Positions 24,418 through 41,603 of a DNA stretch of 64,000 nucleotides are shown here, one piece after another (position 1 is the stretch's first letter; every line of letters begins with the position of its first letter). Where the stretch lies: the NCBI GenBank assembly GCA_030141605.1, contig JAQGDQ010000151.1:372001-436000 (forward strand). The letters run 5' to 3'. The position numbers and the translations under genes were made by a program. A model generated the notes under the pieces. It was given only the letters and a program-made list of their open reading frames with translations. It had not been told where the DNA came from and made no database searches. This stretch comes from Tubiluchus corallicola. Its lineage: Eukaryota; Priapulida; Priapulimorpha; Priapulimorphida; Tubiluchidae.

Positions 24418-27191
24418 ATGCAGGAACGACAACAGAGTTTTCCTCTGAAACTGTTCAACAAAGGAACTGGCTTCTTCAAGTCTTCCAAAAGAGATGGTGG
24501 TAAATGATATTGTCTTGTTTATTTTATTAAAATATTAAAACCATTGTTTGGCTATATTTGCATTGATCTTTGCAGTGTTCAATTGCCATCAGCCACTAAA
24601 TAAATGATCAAATCAACTCTCTGCTTAGTCTGGCAGATTGCACATTATTGTTGTATTGCTTGTTCATTAAGTCAGGTTTAATATGCTTGTTCTGTTATAA
24701 TTTCACATAGAAAAAATGCCCACAGAAGTAGGCATTACAGCTCTTCTGGGTAAGTTGGGAACAAATGTAAAAGATTTGAATTCGTAGTGCTGATTTAGCT
24801 TTTACAAGTGAGCAGAAAACACCTCAGCAATAGACGTATAACTCTTTCAGCTTGACCGCTTTCGTATTTTTTGATTGATTGAATATTTTTATTTCAGAAC
24901 AAAGTCCATATTACAATACAAATTACAGTTCACAAACGAACATTATACATGTAAATCAATATACAATTATTGGTTAGTAGTGTCTCACAATTAAATGCAG
25001 TTAATTAAGTATTTACAATATTTATGTTGTGCAGATCTGGAATATTCTATAGTATAGTAGAACCAATCTTCTTACCTTATAGAAGCAGTCGAAGTTTCGA
25101 GAGCTTTCTATACGCGATGCGCGTAGTAGTTTCTTGATTGTTCATTTGTACTGATATATAAGGCGGAGCTGGCCGCTTGAGTTTGTTCTCGTATTCTCAG
25201 ATTCTCAGATACATTTTCTAGCTTTCATGTTTCTAGATTACCACTTGACAGTGTATTTTTCGCGTTCCTTCATAATTGTGTGTTGCAGAATTCTCACACA
25301 ATAAACCTGTTTAATTTGACAACGTGTTTTCTGGTTTTCTCTACGAGCCGTCCAAGAGAAACAAAACACAACAATTTACAACTTTGCTTCATTGGGCTAC
25401 AGTATGTAGGCATTTATTCCAATGCTTATACAATCTAGATATAAGTAAACAGTCAATTATTTATCAATTCATTGTAAGTGTTAGTAGCTCTAATTTTTAG
25501 TGAATAAATAGATCTTCTAATAATAAAATCGAAATATGGTAAATTTAGTTCTATACACATTTGTCTAGCCGAGCGGTCATAAGGTAGATTAAACAAAATT
25601 CTGATCCCTTTATTATAAGCAACTTGTAAATTCTTTAAGCTGTAGTCGTAATAGTCATTCCATAATGCAGCACAATAAACGTTAGAGAAATATGCTTTGA
25701 ACAATGTTCGTTTGACTTCTGTACTGCAGTTAGAAAAATATCGAATTAATTTGTTTGATCGAATGTAGAACAAACGACGCTGGCGGTCAATATCCGTATT
25801 GTCTGTTTTATCTGTTGTTAAAAGATGGCCTAGGTACTTTTCTTCTGTACAAGATTTAATGATATTAGTTTCTGCATAAATATCTCCTGTGGGGAATTTA
25901 ATATAATTTAAGGGTTTGAAGGTTAAAAGTTTTGTTTTTGTGTAGTTCAGCTTAATATCATATTGTGCTGCATATTTCGTGTACAAATTTAATAAATACT
26001 GAAGGCTCGTTATAGTAGAAGCAATCAGATAGGTGTCATCAGTGTACATAAGATGATTAGTATATACATTGCCAATAAAACGACTCAGTTTACGAAGATA
26101 AGTATTAAATGGCTTAGAAGACAAGCAGCTGCCTTACCTCACACTATTAGACATATTAAATTTTGACCTGTTGATGATTTACTCGATGATTCACTTGACA
26201 GTGCTTCATTTTTTTTGCTTATGTTGGTTTGAGTTCTTGATTTATATGTAATTATTAGTTTTGTTTTTGATGAGTTTAAATTTTCTGTTTTGTTTGCTAA
26301 TTTAAATTTTGTCTCTTCTCATTGCCAAATTTATTTACTGTTTCTAAATTTAAACTCATTAGAACTTGTTGACTTATTTATTATTTTTTTTATTTATTTT
26401 GTTAAGTTGCTGATTATTTTCATTTGTACATACCTTACTTGACAGGTCACTTAACTTTCTTCAGTTTGGATAGGGGTGGTTGACTTGGTGACCCTTGGTC
26501 TTTTTGCCACCCCATCTCTTTTCCGTCTTTATTTTAGTTTTTAGCTTTTGTTCATGTTTATTTTGTAACATTCAGAGACAAATAATTTTTTTTTACTTTA
26601 CTTACTACTTTACTTTGTCTGAGATACTGTTCCCCCATCTAATTGCCAGTTCCTGTTTCTCATACCACGTATACAGTAAACACGGGATTATCAGTATGAT
26701 AAAGTTCTAGAAATAATTTGCAATAGTTGACATTATCAAATGCTTTTGAAGCATCTATAGAACATACATGAACCATGCTATTTTTGGACGTATAAGAATT
26801 TACAATTTCCTTTAAGGTGAAAATACACATTTCAGAGCCCAGATCCTTTTCAAAGCCAAACTGCTCATCTGTAGATGGTAACAAGTTCTCATAGTTGTTT
26901 GTTTGTATGTTTGTTTAATAAATAATTGCTGGGTATGACTGGATAGTTTCATTTCTTATCCTAATATAGACTGCTTTTTCTAGACCAAACGTCATTTTGT
27001 TTTGTACTTTTGGCTTCTATTTATTATCACCTTACCTCAGTGTCTTTGCTGCTGTGTAGCAATATGTGTCAATCTCTTATGTGAAAAGTGTATATATAAT
27101 TTTTTAATTGAACTGCTATGGTGCTACTGAGCAGTCTTATTAATCACTTGCTTTTCTACTTTTTGCACACACTTGTCACTTCTCTATTCCT

Positions 27192-27257
<66 letters not shown>

Positions 27258-27643
27258 CCTCTCACTCTCCCTTTTTCTTCCTGTCTATTTAAGTACCTAC
27301 TTACATATCTTACACTTTCTTTTTATCTCTCATTATATCCTCCTGTTGTATGCTTTAACTTCATTTCTCTGTGTTATTTTTGTGTTATTTACTTTCTTTC
27401 CATCTTTCTCTCTGTCTCCTGGTCTTCCCCTCTCCTTCCGTCTTTTTTCTTTCCATCTTCTCTCTGCCTCCTGGTTTTCCTCTCCCTTTCCATCTTCTCT
27501 CTGTCTCCTGGTCTTCCTCTCTATTTCCGTCTTTCTCCCTTGGTTTAACAAGTAGCAGCCCATTTTTTTCCAGTGATTTATTACTTGAGTCTACCTAGTG
27601 ATCACTGTCGCATAACAAACCATACATACATACATACATATAC

Positions 27644-27677
<34 letters not shown>

Positions 27678-30581
27678 GTATGTATATGTACAATATTGTA
27701 TATGTGCACATGTGTGTGTGTTCAAAACCTGTAAATTAAGATTAAAACAGTCTAAAATACATGTGATTACCCAAGAAAATTAAAGTTAATGATTTAAAAC
27801 ATAAAGAAACTCTGCAAAAGTTGAGGTTTTTTGTGTCTTGTTTTCTGGCTTGTCCAGCTCATTTTTTAAACCTTGAACAGGTTGCCGGGTTAGATAAAAG
27901 TTTGTGCCTAACCATGCTGTATTTTTATTCATTTCATTTTTTGTCAGCTGGCAAAAAGAAGAGTGCTGTTGAACTGTTGGCAGAGAGCAAGTCTAATTAT
28001 GTAAAATCAGAAAGTGTACGTCGTTCCAAGCAAGAATTCAAATATGCTGATAGACTGCAGGTTTGGCTTGAATTCATTTTATTTAGGCAACTACTGTGTG
28101 ACCAAACGGCATAATCTCTCCATGTGATTAACTGCTTAGTCACTGTTACATATTTCTTTTAACTGCATGGCTATTTGATCATTGCTGGTGTCTAAGTAAA
28201 ATAAATACCTACTTCATCAAGGAAGATTTTCTAAAACCAATCTGCATCTTGAGAGATCTAGTTATTGATTTATAAAATTTGATGTGTAAGGAGCATTACT
28301 CCAGAAAATTCGTCCAAAATCGTACGATTAGAAAAATAAAAAACGATTCCATTTTTATTGCACATGTGAACTAAAGAGTTAAAAAATTGTTGAAAAGGTG
28401 CCAATTTTGAAAAATGTTCTCAGGGGAGCAGTTAGTTCCCTATTAGCTATGCCACTGCCTGCCACTATATACTTTATACTGTTCTCACTGGTTACTCAGT
28501 AGTGTGACTGGACCAAGTCTTGAGCCCATTATGAATTACATCCAAGTTAGAATCTGTTGCTTGGACTGGGTTGACCTGTTATATGCTGGGCTGGAATCAT
28601 AATTGTGAGTTTGCAATAGAACTTGGCCAAGTCGTTTTGAGTTTTTCTGTTGTTAATTGTAACTTAGGCTTATACAGTATTGTAGTAGACAAACTTTTGA
28701 AACTACAGATTTACAGGCACCAATACACTGTCATGGCATGTTAAAAGTATTTCTGAACTGTGATATTCTGCAGTTAACTTAGAACCGTTCAATTTGCTTG
28801 CTCTGTTTAATCACAAAATGATATTTTATAAATATAATATTTATATTCAGGTTGCAAAGACAACTAGTGATATCCTGCTGCAATCTGATTCGTCAAAAAG
28901 GGATTTTGTTCGTGAGGTTGTCAAGCAAAGTATTGAAGCTCAAGAGAATTTGTTTGAACACAGCATGAGAACCAAAACCCGACTTCATACTTCGAAATCT
29001 CAAGGAAACATTGACAATGAGTTTATTTTTGGAAGGGAAAAGCTTCACAATTCCAGGTCACTAGTGTTTAGTCAAGAAAAAGAACTAAATTGGTGTTCAA
29101 ATGAAAAAGCAGACATTATTTCTGGGTTATTATTAGAGACAAGGACATGTTTGCAAAATGCAGAAAAACTTGGCAGCAGAAATAACAGTTTGGGTGCAAA
29201 CGGTCAAACCAAGCACGATTTAGGTAGTAGATACTATTCTCCTGCAAAGAATAGTAATCCGAGTTTGCCACTTAATGAATATGTCTCAAGAGAACAGATT
29301 GTACCTGAGCGACATAAGCCAGAGTTGGGGGGCAATGGCTGGAATACAGTTGAGAGAAGCTCGGGACTGTGGAGATCCAGTGACAGCAGACCTCGACATC
29401 AAGTAGAATGGATACTTCCAGGTTCTGTTAATTCGGAGAAGGGTAAGTTGTTCCGTACAATACAGACTGATATTGATTCTGTGATACAACAACACAATGC
29501 ACATGAAGTTCGTGCTAGAGCTGCTGCGGCAGACCCTAAAGCTTGTAGCAGTACTCTAACTCGACTCAATACTAGTCCATCACGTAGGAAAATATTTGGA
29601 CAGAAGTCACCGGCAGCTCAACGAAGGTCTTTTGAAAATGACCGCTGCACAGAGGGTGCCAGTTGCAAAATGTTGAAGTCCCTTGGCCGTTCCCATTCGA
29701 TGTCATCACCCCGAGAGAAAGAGCAGGACCTCAAGGATGACTTTGTGTCAAAAATATGTGCTGTGCTAGGACCCTATTACAACAAGGACTTCCCCAATGA
29801 GACATCTCAAAATCAGGCACCTAGTGAGAACACTGAGATGATGCCAATGTTCAAAATTTTACCTCAAAGTCCAGAGAAACAGTCTCAGTGGTACTCAACA
29901 CATCGCAGCATGCCTGACCTTACACAAGGCAAAATGCATGTGCGAGAACACCAGACTGATTCCGGTGTACAAAATGTGAGCAGCATGGACACGGATGACC
30001 CCGACAATCGGAGACGAGTTAGTGCTAGTGCAGATGAATTAGATATTTCTGAGTACAGCCATCTCGCTAATGCATCGCTTCATACAAGTGACAGCCGACA
30101 TGATACGTCCGGTGTCAACAGTGTGGGTGAACCCGGGTACGATGGTTATGCGAGTGAGCACGACAATTGCTTTGGGACTAAACCTCAGTCTTCGCTTTAT
30201 CCTGAACATAATACAAATACGGAGAGTTCGGTTAGCCAGAATTATGGCTCGACTATGACCTCATCTCACACTAGTTCTGATATTGAACGCTTTTTCAATG
30301 AAATGGGTATGGAACAGTGCGTTCTGTACGACAACCAGGCACAGACGCGCGATTCTGTATTCTTCGAATCTGTCAGCTCCATTGATTCCAATGATCCTAG
30401 TCATAGAGAACGTCTGCGCGGTAACGAAGAACCTCATGGCGGTAATTCGCCCGGTGGACTTTCGGAAAGCGATCTGATGGCCCTTGGAAGAACTGAAACA
30501 TCAGTGATAGAAACGAATGCTCGTATTATAAAGTGGTTAATAAACTGTAAAAAGCAATCTCGTGTTCCGCATTGTCTATAA
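24418..30581 (+). CDS. FAM110: FAM110 family centrosome/spindle-associated protein (4 coding exons)
   Basis: Exons: 24418-24499, 24711-24749, 27948-28060, 28851-30581. All are GT-AG and in frame, giving 654 residues. The first ATG follows an in-frame TAA at 24373. Three short blocks identify the family. The first is PLKLFNKGTGFFK (9-21), like the PLRILNKG block of vertebrate FAM110. The second is KKSAVELLAESKSNYVKS (44-61), like the ERLEADKAKYVKS block. The third is a C-terminal part with SSDIERFFNEMGM (553-565) and ETNARIIKWLINCKK (632-646), like DVERFFNYCGL and ERNARIIKWLY. The 450-residue middle is Ser/Asn-rich and probably disordered, with SP sites that could be phosphorylated. Vertebrate members localise to centrosomes and spindle poles, and their biochemical activity is unknown. 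This protein is about twice as long as vertebrate members, and its conserved N-terminal blocks are split over three small exons. Intron 2 (24750-27947) is full of transposon debris. Confidence 0.88.
24868..26890 (-). mobile_element. degenerate 5'-truncated non-LTR retrotransposon (LINE)
   Basis: It lies antisense in FAM110 intron 2. From its 5' side there is an RT fragment at 26884-26660 with DEQFGF and IDASKAFDNVNY (RT motif A). A block of about 500 bp of unrelated A-rich sequence follows. Next comes the RT/thumb part at about 26150-25453, with MYTDDTYLI as the catalytic box (normally YADD) and a thumb region containing YLGHLL and LQVAYNKGIRIL. A TAA replaces the expected Gln in the SNGVRQG box near 26130, so it cannot encode an active RT. 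A 3'UTR ending in a (TTGA)n-type tail at about 24870 fits LINE 3' ends. A solo LTR splits this 3'UTR. The clade is not resolved, and a CR1/L2/Rex-like RT is likely. Confidence 0.8.
25025..25373. mobile_element. solo LTR with 5-bp target-site duplication
   Basis: A 349-bp unit begins TGTTGTG and ends CACAACA, so it has TG...CA ends and a 7-bp terminal inverted repeat. It is flanked on both sides by ATTTA (25020-25024 and 25374-25378), a typical 5-bp integrase duplication. Internal LTR signals read on +. A TATA-like TATATAAGG lies near 25155, and AATAAA near 25301 is followed by a GT-rich stretch. No internal retroelement sequence remains, so it arose by LTR-LTR recombination or is the only surviving LTR. 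It is inserted into the 3'UTR of the older LINE. Confidence 0.85.
27194..27555. repeat. (CT)n microsatellite and CT-rich low-complexity tract
   Basis: A nearly pure CT repeat at 27194-27258. It is followed by pyrimidine-rich sequence with repeated TCTCTCTG[TC]CTCCTGGT[CT]TTCC units (about 27409-27525). The tract lies in FAM110 intron 2. ORFs over it are artefacts. Confidence 0.9.
27621..27720. repeat. compound (CATA)n/(TA)n/(TG)n microsatellite
   Basis: CATA repeats pass into TA and then TG repeats in FAM110 intron 2. The tract is largely self-complementary. Confidence 0.9.
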
Positions 30582-33500
30582 ATTAACATATCATAGTTAT
30601 GAGTTTAAAGAGTATGTTGCCTACAAATTAAAGCTGCTGAATGCATCGTGTGGAAAGGCTGACTCTGAAATATCAGTGTTTATGAACCTAGCTGTGTGTT
30701 TAAAGTTATCAAAAGTCAATTATAATTGTTATGTTTAATTAAAAACTGTTTTATTGTGATACATGTAATAGTCATGTTATACTATTGACTCACCTGATAT
30801 CATAAGTTTTTTTATAGTATAGTGTTTCAACCATAGTAGCTTTTTGTATTTCCATTGTTACCTTGTGGTTGATTGTTAGCTGCAAGTTATTTTTACTCAA
30901 AAGTTACACACATTCGCTAAGTAGAGGAACAGCTGCTCTTTCTTGATTTTTTGTAGGTCTTGCTTTGAATTATGATATTGGCTTTTGAAATATTTTTTAT
31001 ACTAGAAATCTCAAAAAACTTGTGAGTTGAACATAGAAAATGTACTATTTGTCCTGGTCAGTTTTAGCACAACAGCAAGTGCAGTACAGACACTTGCAGT
31101 TTATGTACTAATTTAGCTGATCAATTATGAAATACTTGCATTTTTAAGATTGCATTCCTAAGCTCTTTTAAACAAGACTGGCGAAAAATTACAGTTAAAA
31201 GTCAAATCTCTTTTTAACTCGTATCTGGCCACTTCAGATTTCATAGTAACTCATATGTCTCAAATGTTTATAAGCTTGATTGTGATAATAATTATTTCAC
31301 TCTACTGGTAACAATTATTAGTTTGTTAACAACTACTGGTAATTAACTTTTATTCAGAGACATACTGTTGAGCAAAGTTGAAGTTGAGTTTAATAGAATT
31401 GTTGCATAAATTTCGTCGGACTTTATTGAATGCAGAACTTGCTGTGAAGTATGGTACTGTGCAAACAACCAAAAACCCAGCTGTACTGCTGAGTCATAGC
31501 ACTTATTTAGAATGAAAAACAAGCTGTATATGCCAGACCATGCGCTGTTTGTAAATCAAAATTGTTTGCATACCAAGTATTTTGATGTTATTTAAAGAGA
31601 CATTAAATAAGTTTTACTGAGACCAGCTTTTTAGAACTGTTAAATATTGTTTAAAGTCAAGTTTCATTCTGCATAAAATAGTGCAAAAGTTAATGCATCA
31701 ACTGAAGTTGCTGTACATTTTTATGCTGTAGTGGAAATAGGATTTAAGTTGTCTCCGTCTCTTGACTTACTGTCCATTATTTGCTCTAAATTATGGTTTT
31801 TTTAACTGAAAAAAATTACCAGTTCGGTACAAGTTAAAATACGCTATGTCAGTAATCATATAGTGTAAGCAAACACTGTTTTTATTTTCCAACAACTGCA
31901 TGTCCAGCGTTTTTTAAGAAGTCTGTCAGATCTTGAGTGACCAAATGATTGAGGAAATTTAGCCTATTACAGCTGTTTAGAGAAGCAGTTTTGTAATTTT
32001 ATTCAGTGAGCCTCAAAACTGAACATTATATAACATTGTCTTGAATGATACTTTTGCTTACTGAATTGCTAATAGTCAGTCTCATTGATTTGTCAGTGAA
32101 TGAATATGATCATTTTACAAGTATTAAAAAGTCATATATCATATATGTTTTGTTATCTCCCAGTTTATAGCGCAACTGTGTGTGTATTACTTAGTCATAA
32201 AGTACATTCCTGCACGTTAGTCATTATGTATGTAAACAAATTTATGGTGTGGTTACTGCTTGATATCGCAAATGTTTACTAAGACAACAGAGATTTGTTC
32301 ATATTATAATTTTTTTACATATATTCACTGGTGTAGCTAAATCCTTTCTTTTCATCAGAAATGTACATTGTTCACGAATTTATTTGAGCAGATATATGTA
32401 AGTAAGCATTACTATGTAAGAATTGCAGTTGTCTGCGAACAATGAGAGCATGTTCAGCCTAATAGCTATATAGTTTTTATATTTTTCGGAACTTCTTGAC
32501 TGTAATGGAAACCCCATATGTTTTGCAAAACTTTCGTGGACTGACTTGATTTACTATCTAGCAACACTAGATCGACTAGGATGTAATATATTTGCAGACC
32601 AGACAATTGCTTGCTTGATAAGAATGATAAATGGTACGACTGCCAATGCTTGAACAATCTTTTGACATTGTTATTATCGATCTTAAATTTGAAATTAATG
32701 TACTACCTCATGATTCAGTGTTTTAATCACTTGTATCTTTTTCCTGAAAAAATATTTTGTCGCCCAAAAATAGTGAACCTATTGGACATCTTTCATTTAA
32801 AAAGCAAAGAATACTTTTGAAAACATGGGCAGTTTTCGTATGAACTGGATCAATTTAAAGGAATATATATGAAGCATATAATTTTCATTAGATTTTATTA
32901 ATGATAATTGTTAAAAAATTCCGTTAGGTGGGTTTTACCCAAGCATCGTTACTTTTCTTAAAAAATGACTGAAGTGGTCGTGACCGCTTCCTATCCTGAA
33001 CTTTACTGCATCAGTGGAAGGTGTAAGACAGTTGCAGTCCTTATGGGAGTTTAGCTAAACATATCTATTATGTATATTATGGTGAAATGTACTTTGATGT
33101 TGTTGTTTTTTTATAATTTTGTATGTTGTACTTACATATATTTAGTGGTACTAATTTATGTGATGCATTTATATGTGCAATTTGTATAAGTTGGATTTGT
33201 AAGTTATTGTTTGGTTTGATATCATTATTGTGGCATTTATCAATATATTTTATAAACATGACAGTTCTGTAAAGGTTAACAACTCAATATATAACGTGTA
33301 AAAGTGGCAATAATTTTTCCTTAATATTTCAGTTAGAATATCAGCATGTCTAGCTAAGCTTACACATTCATTACATGATAACATACAGTACAAAGAGTGA
33401 TGCAATGTACACACCTTTCTTGTATAAATACCGTGTTCATTACATACACTGCAGAGACAAAAATAAAAAAAAGAACTGTGAGTTTTGAACGCAGCAGTAA

Positions 33501-34054
33501 AACATTTCAAGATGTTAAAGGATTAATTTTTCGTTCAGTGCAAGTGCTAGCTAATACAAAAATTTCACATACATGTATTTTACTTAAATGTTAGCTATAT
33601 ATATTTTAAGTAAGAACGTATAATAATGTCTAAATTAATTACTAAAAACTTACTTGATGGCAAGCAGCATTAACATTTTTGACCCTAACCTTATAAAGTT
33701 GGAATAGTTCACTGGTTATGTTAAAACGATTTTAAATCATATTCAAATTCTTGGCTATATGTCCATGCATACAATTTGCTTGTGAAATGCAGCAGTAGCC
33801 AAAGCTCATTTTGACAAATTTGTTAAAGTTTGCTGCTATGGAAGTAATTATTTGAATGTCATTTTGAAGTTAATACTTCATGTCCCCAGAGCTTACTGTG
33901 TAGCCAATTATTAATTAAATCTGATTTTTGGATCAACAGTGACTGGAAGTCTATCGCTTCTCCTTACTCTAATATTCCACATCTAAAGTTCTTATAAGTT
34001 TTTTTCTGAGTTCAGCAAACTAAACAAAAAGCTGTAATATCCATGTTTCCACTA
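30582..34054. other. intergenic between convergent FAM110 and CUB receptor genes
   Basis: The left part is probably FAM110 3'UTR (ATTAAA at 30627-30632 is the first weak poly(A) signal). The right part is probably 3'UTR of the minus-strand receptor gene. No ORF with a recognised domain was found. Confidence 0.4.
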
Positions 34055-38338
<4,284 letters not shown>

Positions 38339-39656
38339 CTTGTATAGATTTATTATGTTGATCCTGCAGAGAGGAAATGACTTGGGTAGACGTCACTTCC
38401 TTAAATAGAATGCATACAGCTAGAATAACTAAGTAATTATGAATTTTTACATAAGAGTTCCCGTTGGTGCAGAAAAAGCTGCTTATGGTACTGATATTGC
38501 ATACTTCATTTGAAGGAAATGCAACAGAATGTTGTATTCACGCACGTGTAGAAAGATCCCAATGGATTAATTGCAAACGAGAAGTATCAGGCAGCGTGAT
38601 GGTCTATTTTAATTATAATATTGTGGTGTGCACACTTTTCTGTCCCCTTGTTATACCTGTTACCCGGTCATTGCATGCAGCAACCCCTCAGAGAAACGAG
38701 GCTGATGCAAAGAGGTTCCCCGAACGTGTAAGAAGTTGAAAAATTATTTAGCTTAATGTTATACTGCCGGTACCAAATTTAGTCTCTCCTTATGAAGTAT
38801 CACATTAACCCATACTTCCGCTTTTGCACTAGGCTGTTTGGCTTTGGATTTTTAACAAACCAGTCATAGAGTCTGACGTTGATACGTATGCACACCCCGA
38901 AGAACATATACTGCATATTGGAACAAAGTGGTATCATTGATTTTACGCAAGTACGGCCTCCCGACCTCCCAGACTTATTTCCCACAGATCTTGGATAATA
39001 TAAAGAAGTTGGTGAGCTTTCTGGCAGATTAATTTGCTCGTTTTCTCGTTACGTACAAAATTAAGCTTGTGTTTTTAGATCACCACTAAAACATTTCATT
39101 TTCAATAGGAGCTCTCACGCATTTCATTAGAAGTAAGCCCTACACGATGCAGACCAGCTTAGGTACAAACACTCAGCAAAACATGGTTAAGTGTTTTTTA
39201 ACTCAGTTACAACATTTTGCTGGTTGTCTGCACTGTTCTCTATACAGTCGGGTGGTCCAAACTACAGACTGCAATCGCGCAGTCTTGAGTTCAAGGACTA
39301 GCGGCTGCCAACGCCAGGACATACATCCTACATGTTATTGTTCTAAGCGTAATGCATTTTAATAAAAATAGTTGCTAGTTTGTCTTTGTCAAAGATTCAA
39401 AACCAATTTGGGAAAGTCTTCTGTGTAACGTTTGGCAAAATTCATGTGAGTTGTTTTCAAAATGTGACCGTTTTTCTTAACTGCAAGACAGAACTTTGCT
39501 ACCCGTTTTGTGGTTCCCCTGATTCGAAAAATAAACTGAAACAAGAAGAAAAGAAAGCAAAGTAAATCATTTGACAATTCGCGCGTTAAACGTTGTTGCC
39601 AAATGGCCAAGAAAAAAGAGTGAAAACAGTAACATGTATATAAATTCACAAACCTA
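38339..39656. other. upstream region of the CUB receptor gene
   Basis: Contains the presumed promoter and 5'UTR of the minus-strand receptor. The ORF at 38464-38739 (+) has no recognised motif. At 39249-39300 a short A-box/B-box-like arrangement (GGGTGGTCCAA, then GAGTTCAAGGAC 40 nt on) may be another tRNA-like remnant. Confidence 0.35.
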
Positions 39657-39788
39657 ACTATTAATGTTATAGCAAGGCCAGTAAAACCTACGCAACTCAT
39701 CATCATCATCATCAATCATCATCGTCGTCGTTGTCATCGTCGTAATCATGACTATTAATGCAATAGCAAGGCCTGTAAAACCTACGCA
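39657..39788. repeat. 38-bp direct duplication, period 94 bp
   Basis: Copies at 39657-39694 and 39751-39788 (ACTATTAATG...AGCAAGGCC...AACCTACGCA) differ at three bases. Each is followed by an (ATC)n-rich stretch, so the duplicated unit probably included the microsatellite. Confidence 0.85.
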
Positions 39789-39884
39789 GTTGTATCAGTC
39801 ATCATCATCATTATCACCACTACTTCTATACCTCCTTTTCGTCCGCACAGTTTTACTTACTTCTCTCTGTCTCTGTCTCTCTCT

Positions 39885-40085
39885 CTCCCCTGAAAATTTC
39901 AGCAAGCGATACCAAATTTACATCGCAAGACAGCAACGCTGAAGACTATTTTTGTAATTTTTCTGTTTATGTAAGTTTGTGAGATTTGTTTGTAACGATT
40001 TTGTTTTTTAATGTTGTACGTTGTAAATATGTAAATTATAATATGAACTTAAGTTCAAAACAAAGAATTAAATCAAATCAAATCC
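39885..40085 (+). mobile_element. probable LINE 3' end
   Basis: A (TC)n tract is followed by about 200 bp of T-rich sequence (TTTGTAACGATTTTG, GTTGTACGTTGTAAATATG). It ends in an AATCAAATCAAATC tail (40071-40084), the organisation of a non-LTR retrotransposon 3'UTR. The preceding frame gives a short peptide ending at TGA 39940-39942 that I do not recognise. No RT is visible, so it would be strongly 5'-truncated. Confidence 0.4.
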
Positions 40086-41523
40086 CTTCCAGCTTACTAC
40101 ACTACAAACAGTTTGTGTAAATTTTGTTTTAGTGTAGATTGCACTGGATAGTATGTCACAAATTGTCAAGCACTTACAAGAAGAATTTCGCTATTGCGAA
40201 ATTTTGATTCATTTCCTTATTTTCATTGAAGAAATGTTAAAAGTGGCAATTGTAAACTTAACACGCTGCATTTTTTAAACTGATAAGATTTTATTTTTCG
40301 AGACTTCTCAAAAAATTGAGTGCGCTTTGATACTCTAAAATCTAATCAAATTACATTATACACATTTACGTGCAGATATGATACATGTTGTACCTATAGT
40401 TGAACTGTTTTTACATTAGTTTACTTAAGGCATCAAATTTGCATAAAGCGTCGCTAACCCTTATAGTGAATTTTAGACTTCATAATTAATCCCACAAACA
40501 TTAGCGTTAAAACGGCTTTATTGACGCATGCGCTCAATGATTATGTGAAGAAGCCACTATTCATTCGAGCTTGCAATATTCTGAAGCAACCGAGATTAAT
40601 AAGTGAAGCCAGGAAAACTTTTGTGAAAAGCGAAAGGTCGAAACAGACAGAAGTTTCACAAGCCAAAAGTTCTTTTTGGAAAAGGAAATATTGCTAGTCA
40701 AGAAATACAAAGAGAGGAATAACCGAAGATAGTGAAACAGGTAAAATTTTTTAGCGTAATGTTGTCGTAAAAAGCAAAACGTATTAAGATTTTTTAAATA
40801 AAGTCTAGTGCACTAGCGCAAAAACTTCGTTTTTCATAAAAAATAAAGCAGGACTACTGTTCGAGTAAAGTTTTTCATATTGTTTGCAGTTTTATTTAAA
40901 TCAGTGAATTTTTCAAAGGGTTTGTTGTTAGAAGTGGCAAAATACATGTAAATTAACTTGACATAGTCGGTCGGTTTATTGATAAAAGTGTGCGATTAAT
41001 AAAGGTGGAAGTAACTGTTATGAAATCCACAATACTTATTTGACATATAAACTTGCATTGTATAACATTTAAAAAAAATTTAACTTCGCTATTTGTAAAC
41101 AGATTGTGAAAGAAAACCTTGCATATGTGTCATTTTAAGAGCTCATAACACTATTGTACTTACATAAAGTAATGTTGAAACAGTACAAAGGCAAACGTAA
41201 CTTGATATTTTGAAGGTATTACCAATATAAAACCTATTGTGGTAATAATAGTATAATATACTGGAAATTTATAATTACTGTATGATACACTTTTGCATAC
41301 TTAATTAAAACGCAGTTGAGTTAGCATAAATACAGCCTCTGTAGCTTTGTTATGGGTATCAAGTTACGTCGCAAAAATTATTTTGAATTAACTCAGCAAG
41401 TTAGAGCAAATATATTATAACTGTTAAAGGCTCAGTCTGCTTGCTCTTCAGAACTCTATCTTAGTGTAGCTTTATTATAAGTTACATTAGCCTTTAATAA
41501 AACTTATTAACAAAGTCTTAATA
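40086..41523. other. intergenic, nothing recognised
   Basis: AT-rich DNA with no supported ORF, RNA gene or repeat. Confidence 0.4.

Positions 41524-41603
<80 letters not shown>

Noticed and set aside
27118-27598. Ser-Leu-Phe rich ORFs resembling membrane proteins
   Set aside because: They are translations of a CT-rich low-complexity tract. The hydrophobicity is a composition artefact.
29286-30477. Small ORFs inside FAM110 exon 4 in other frames
   Set aside because: They are shadows of the long FAM110 frame.
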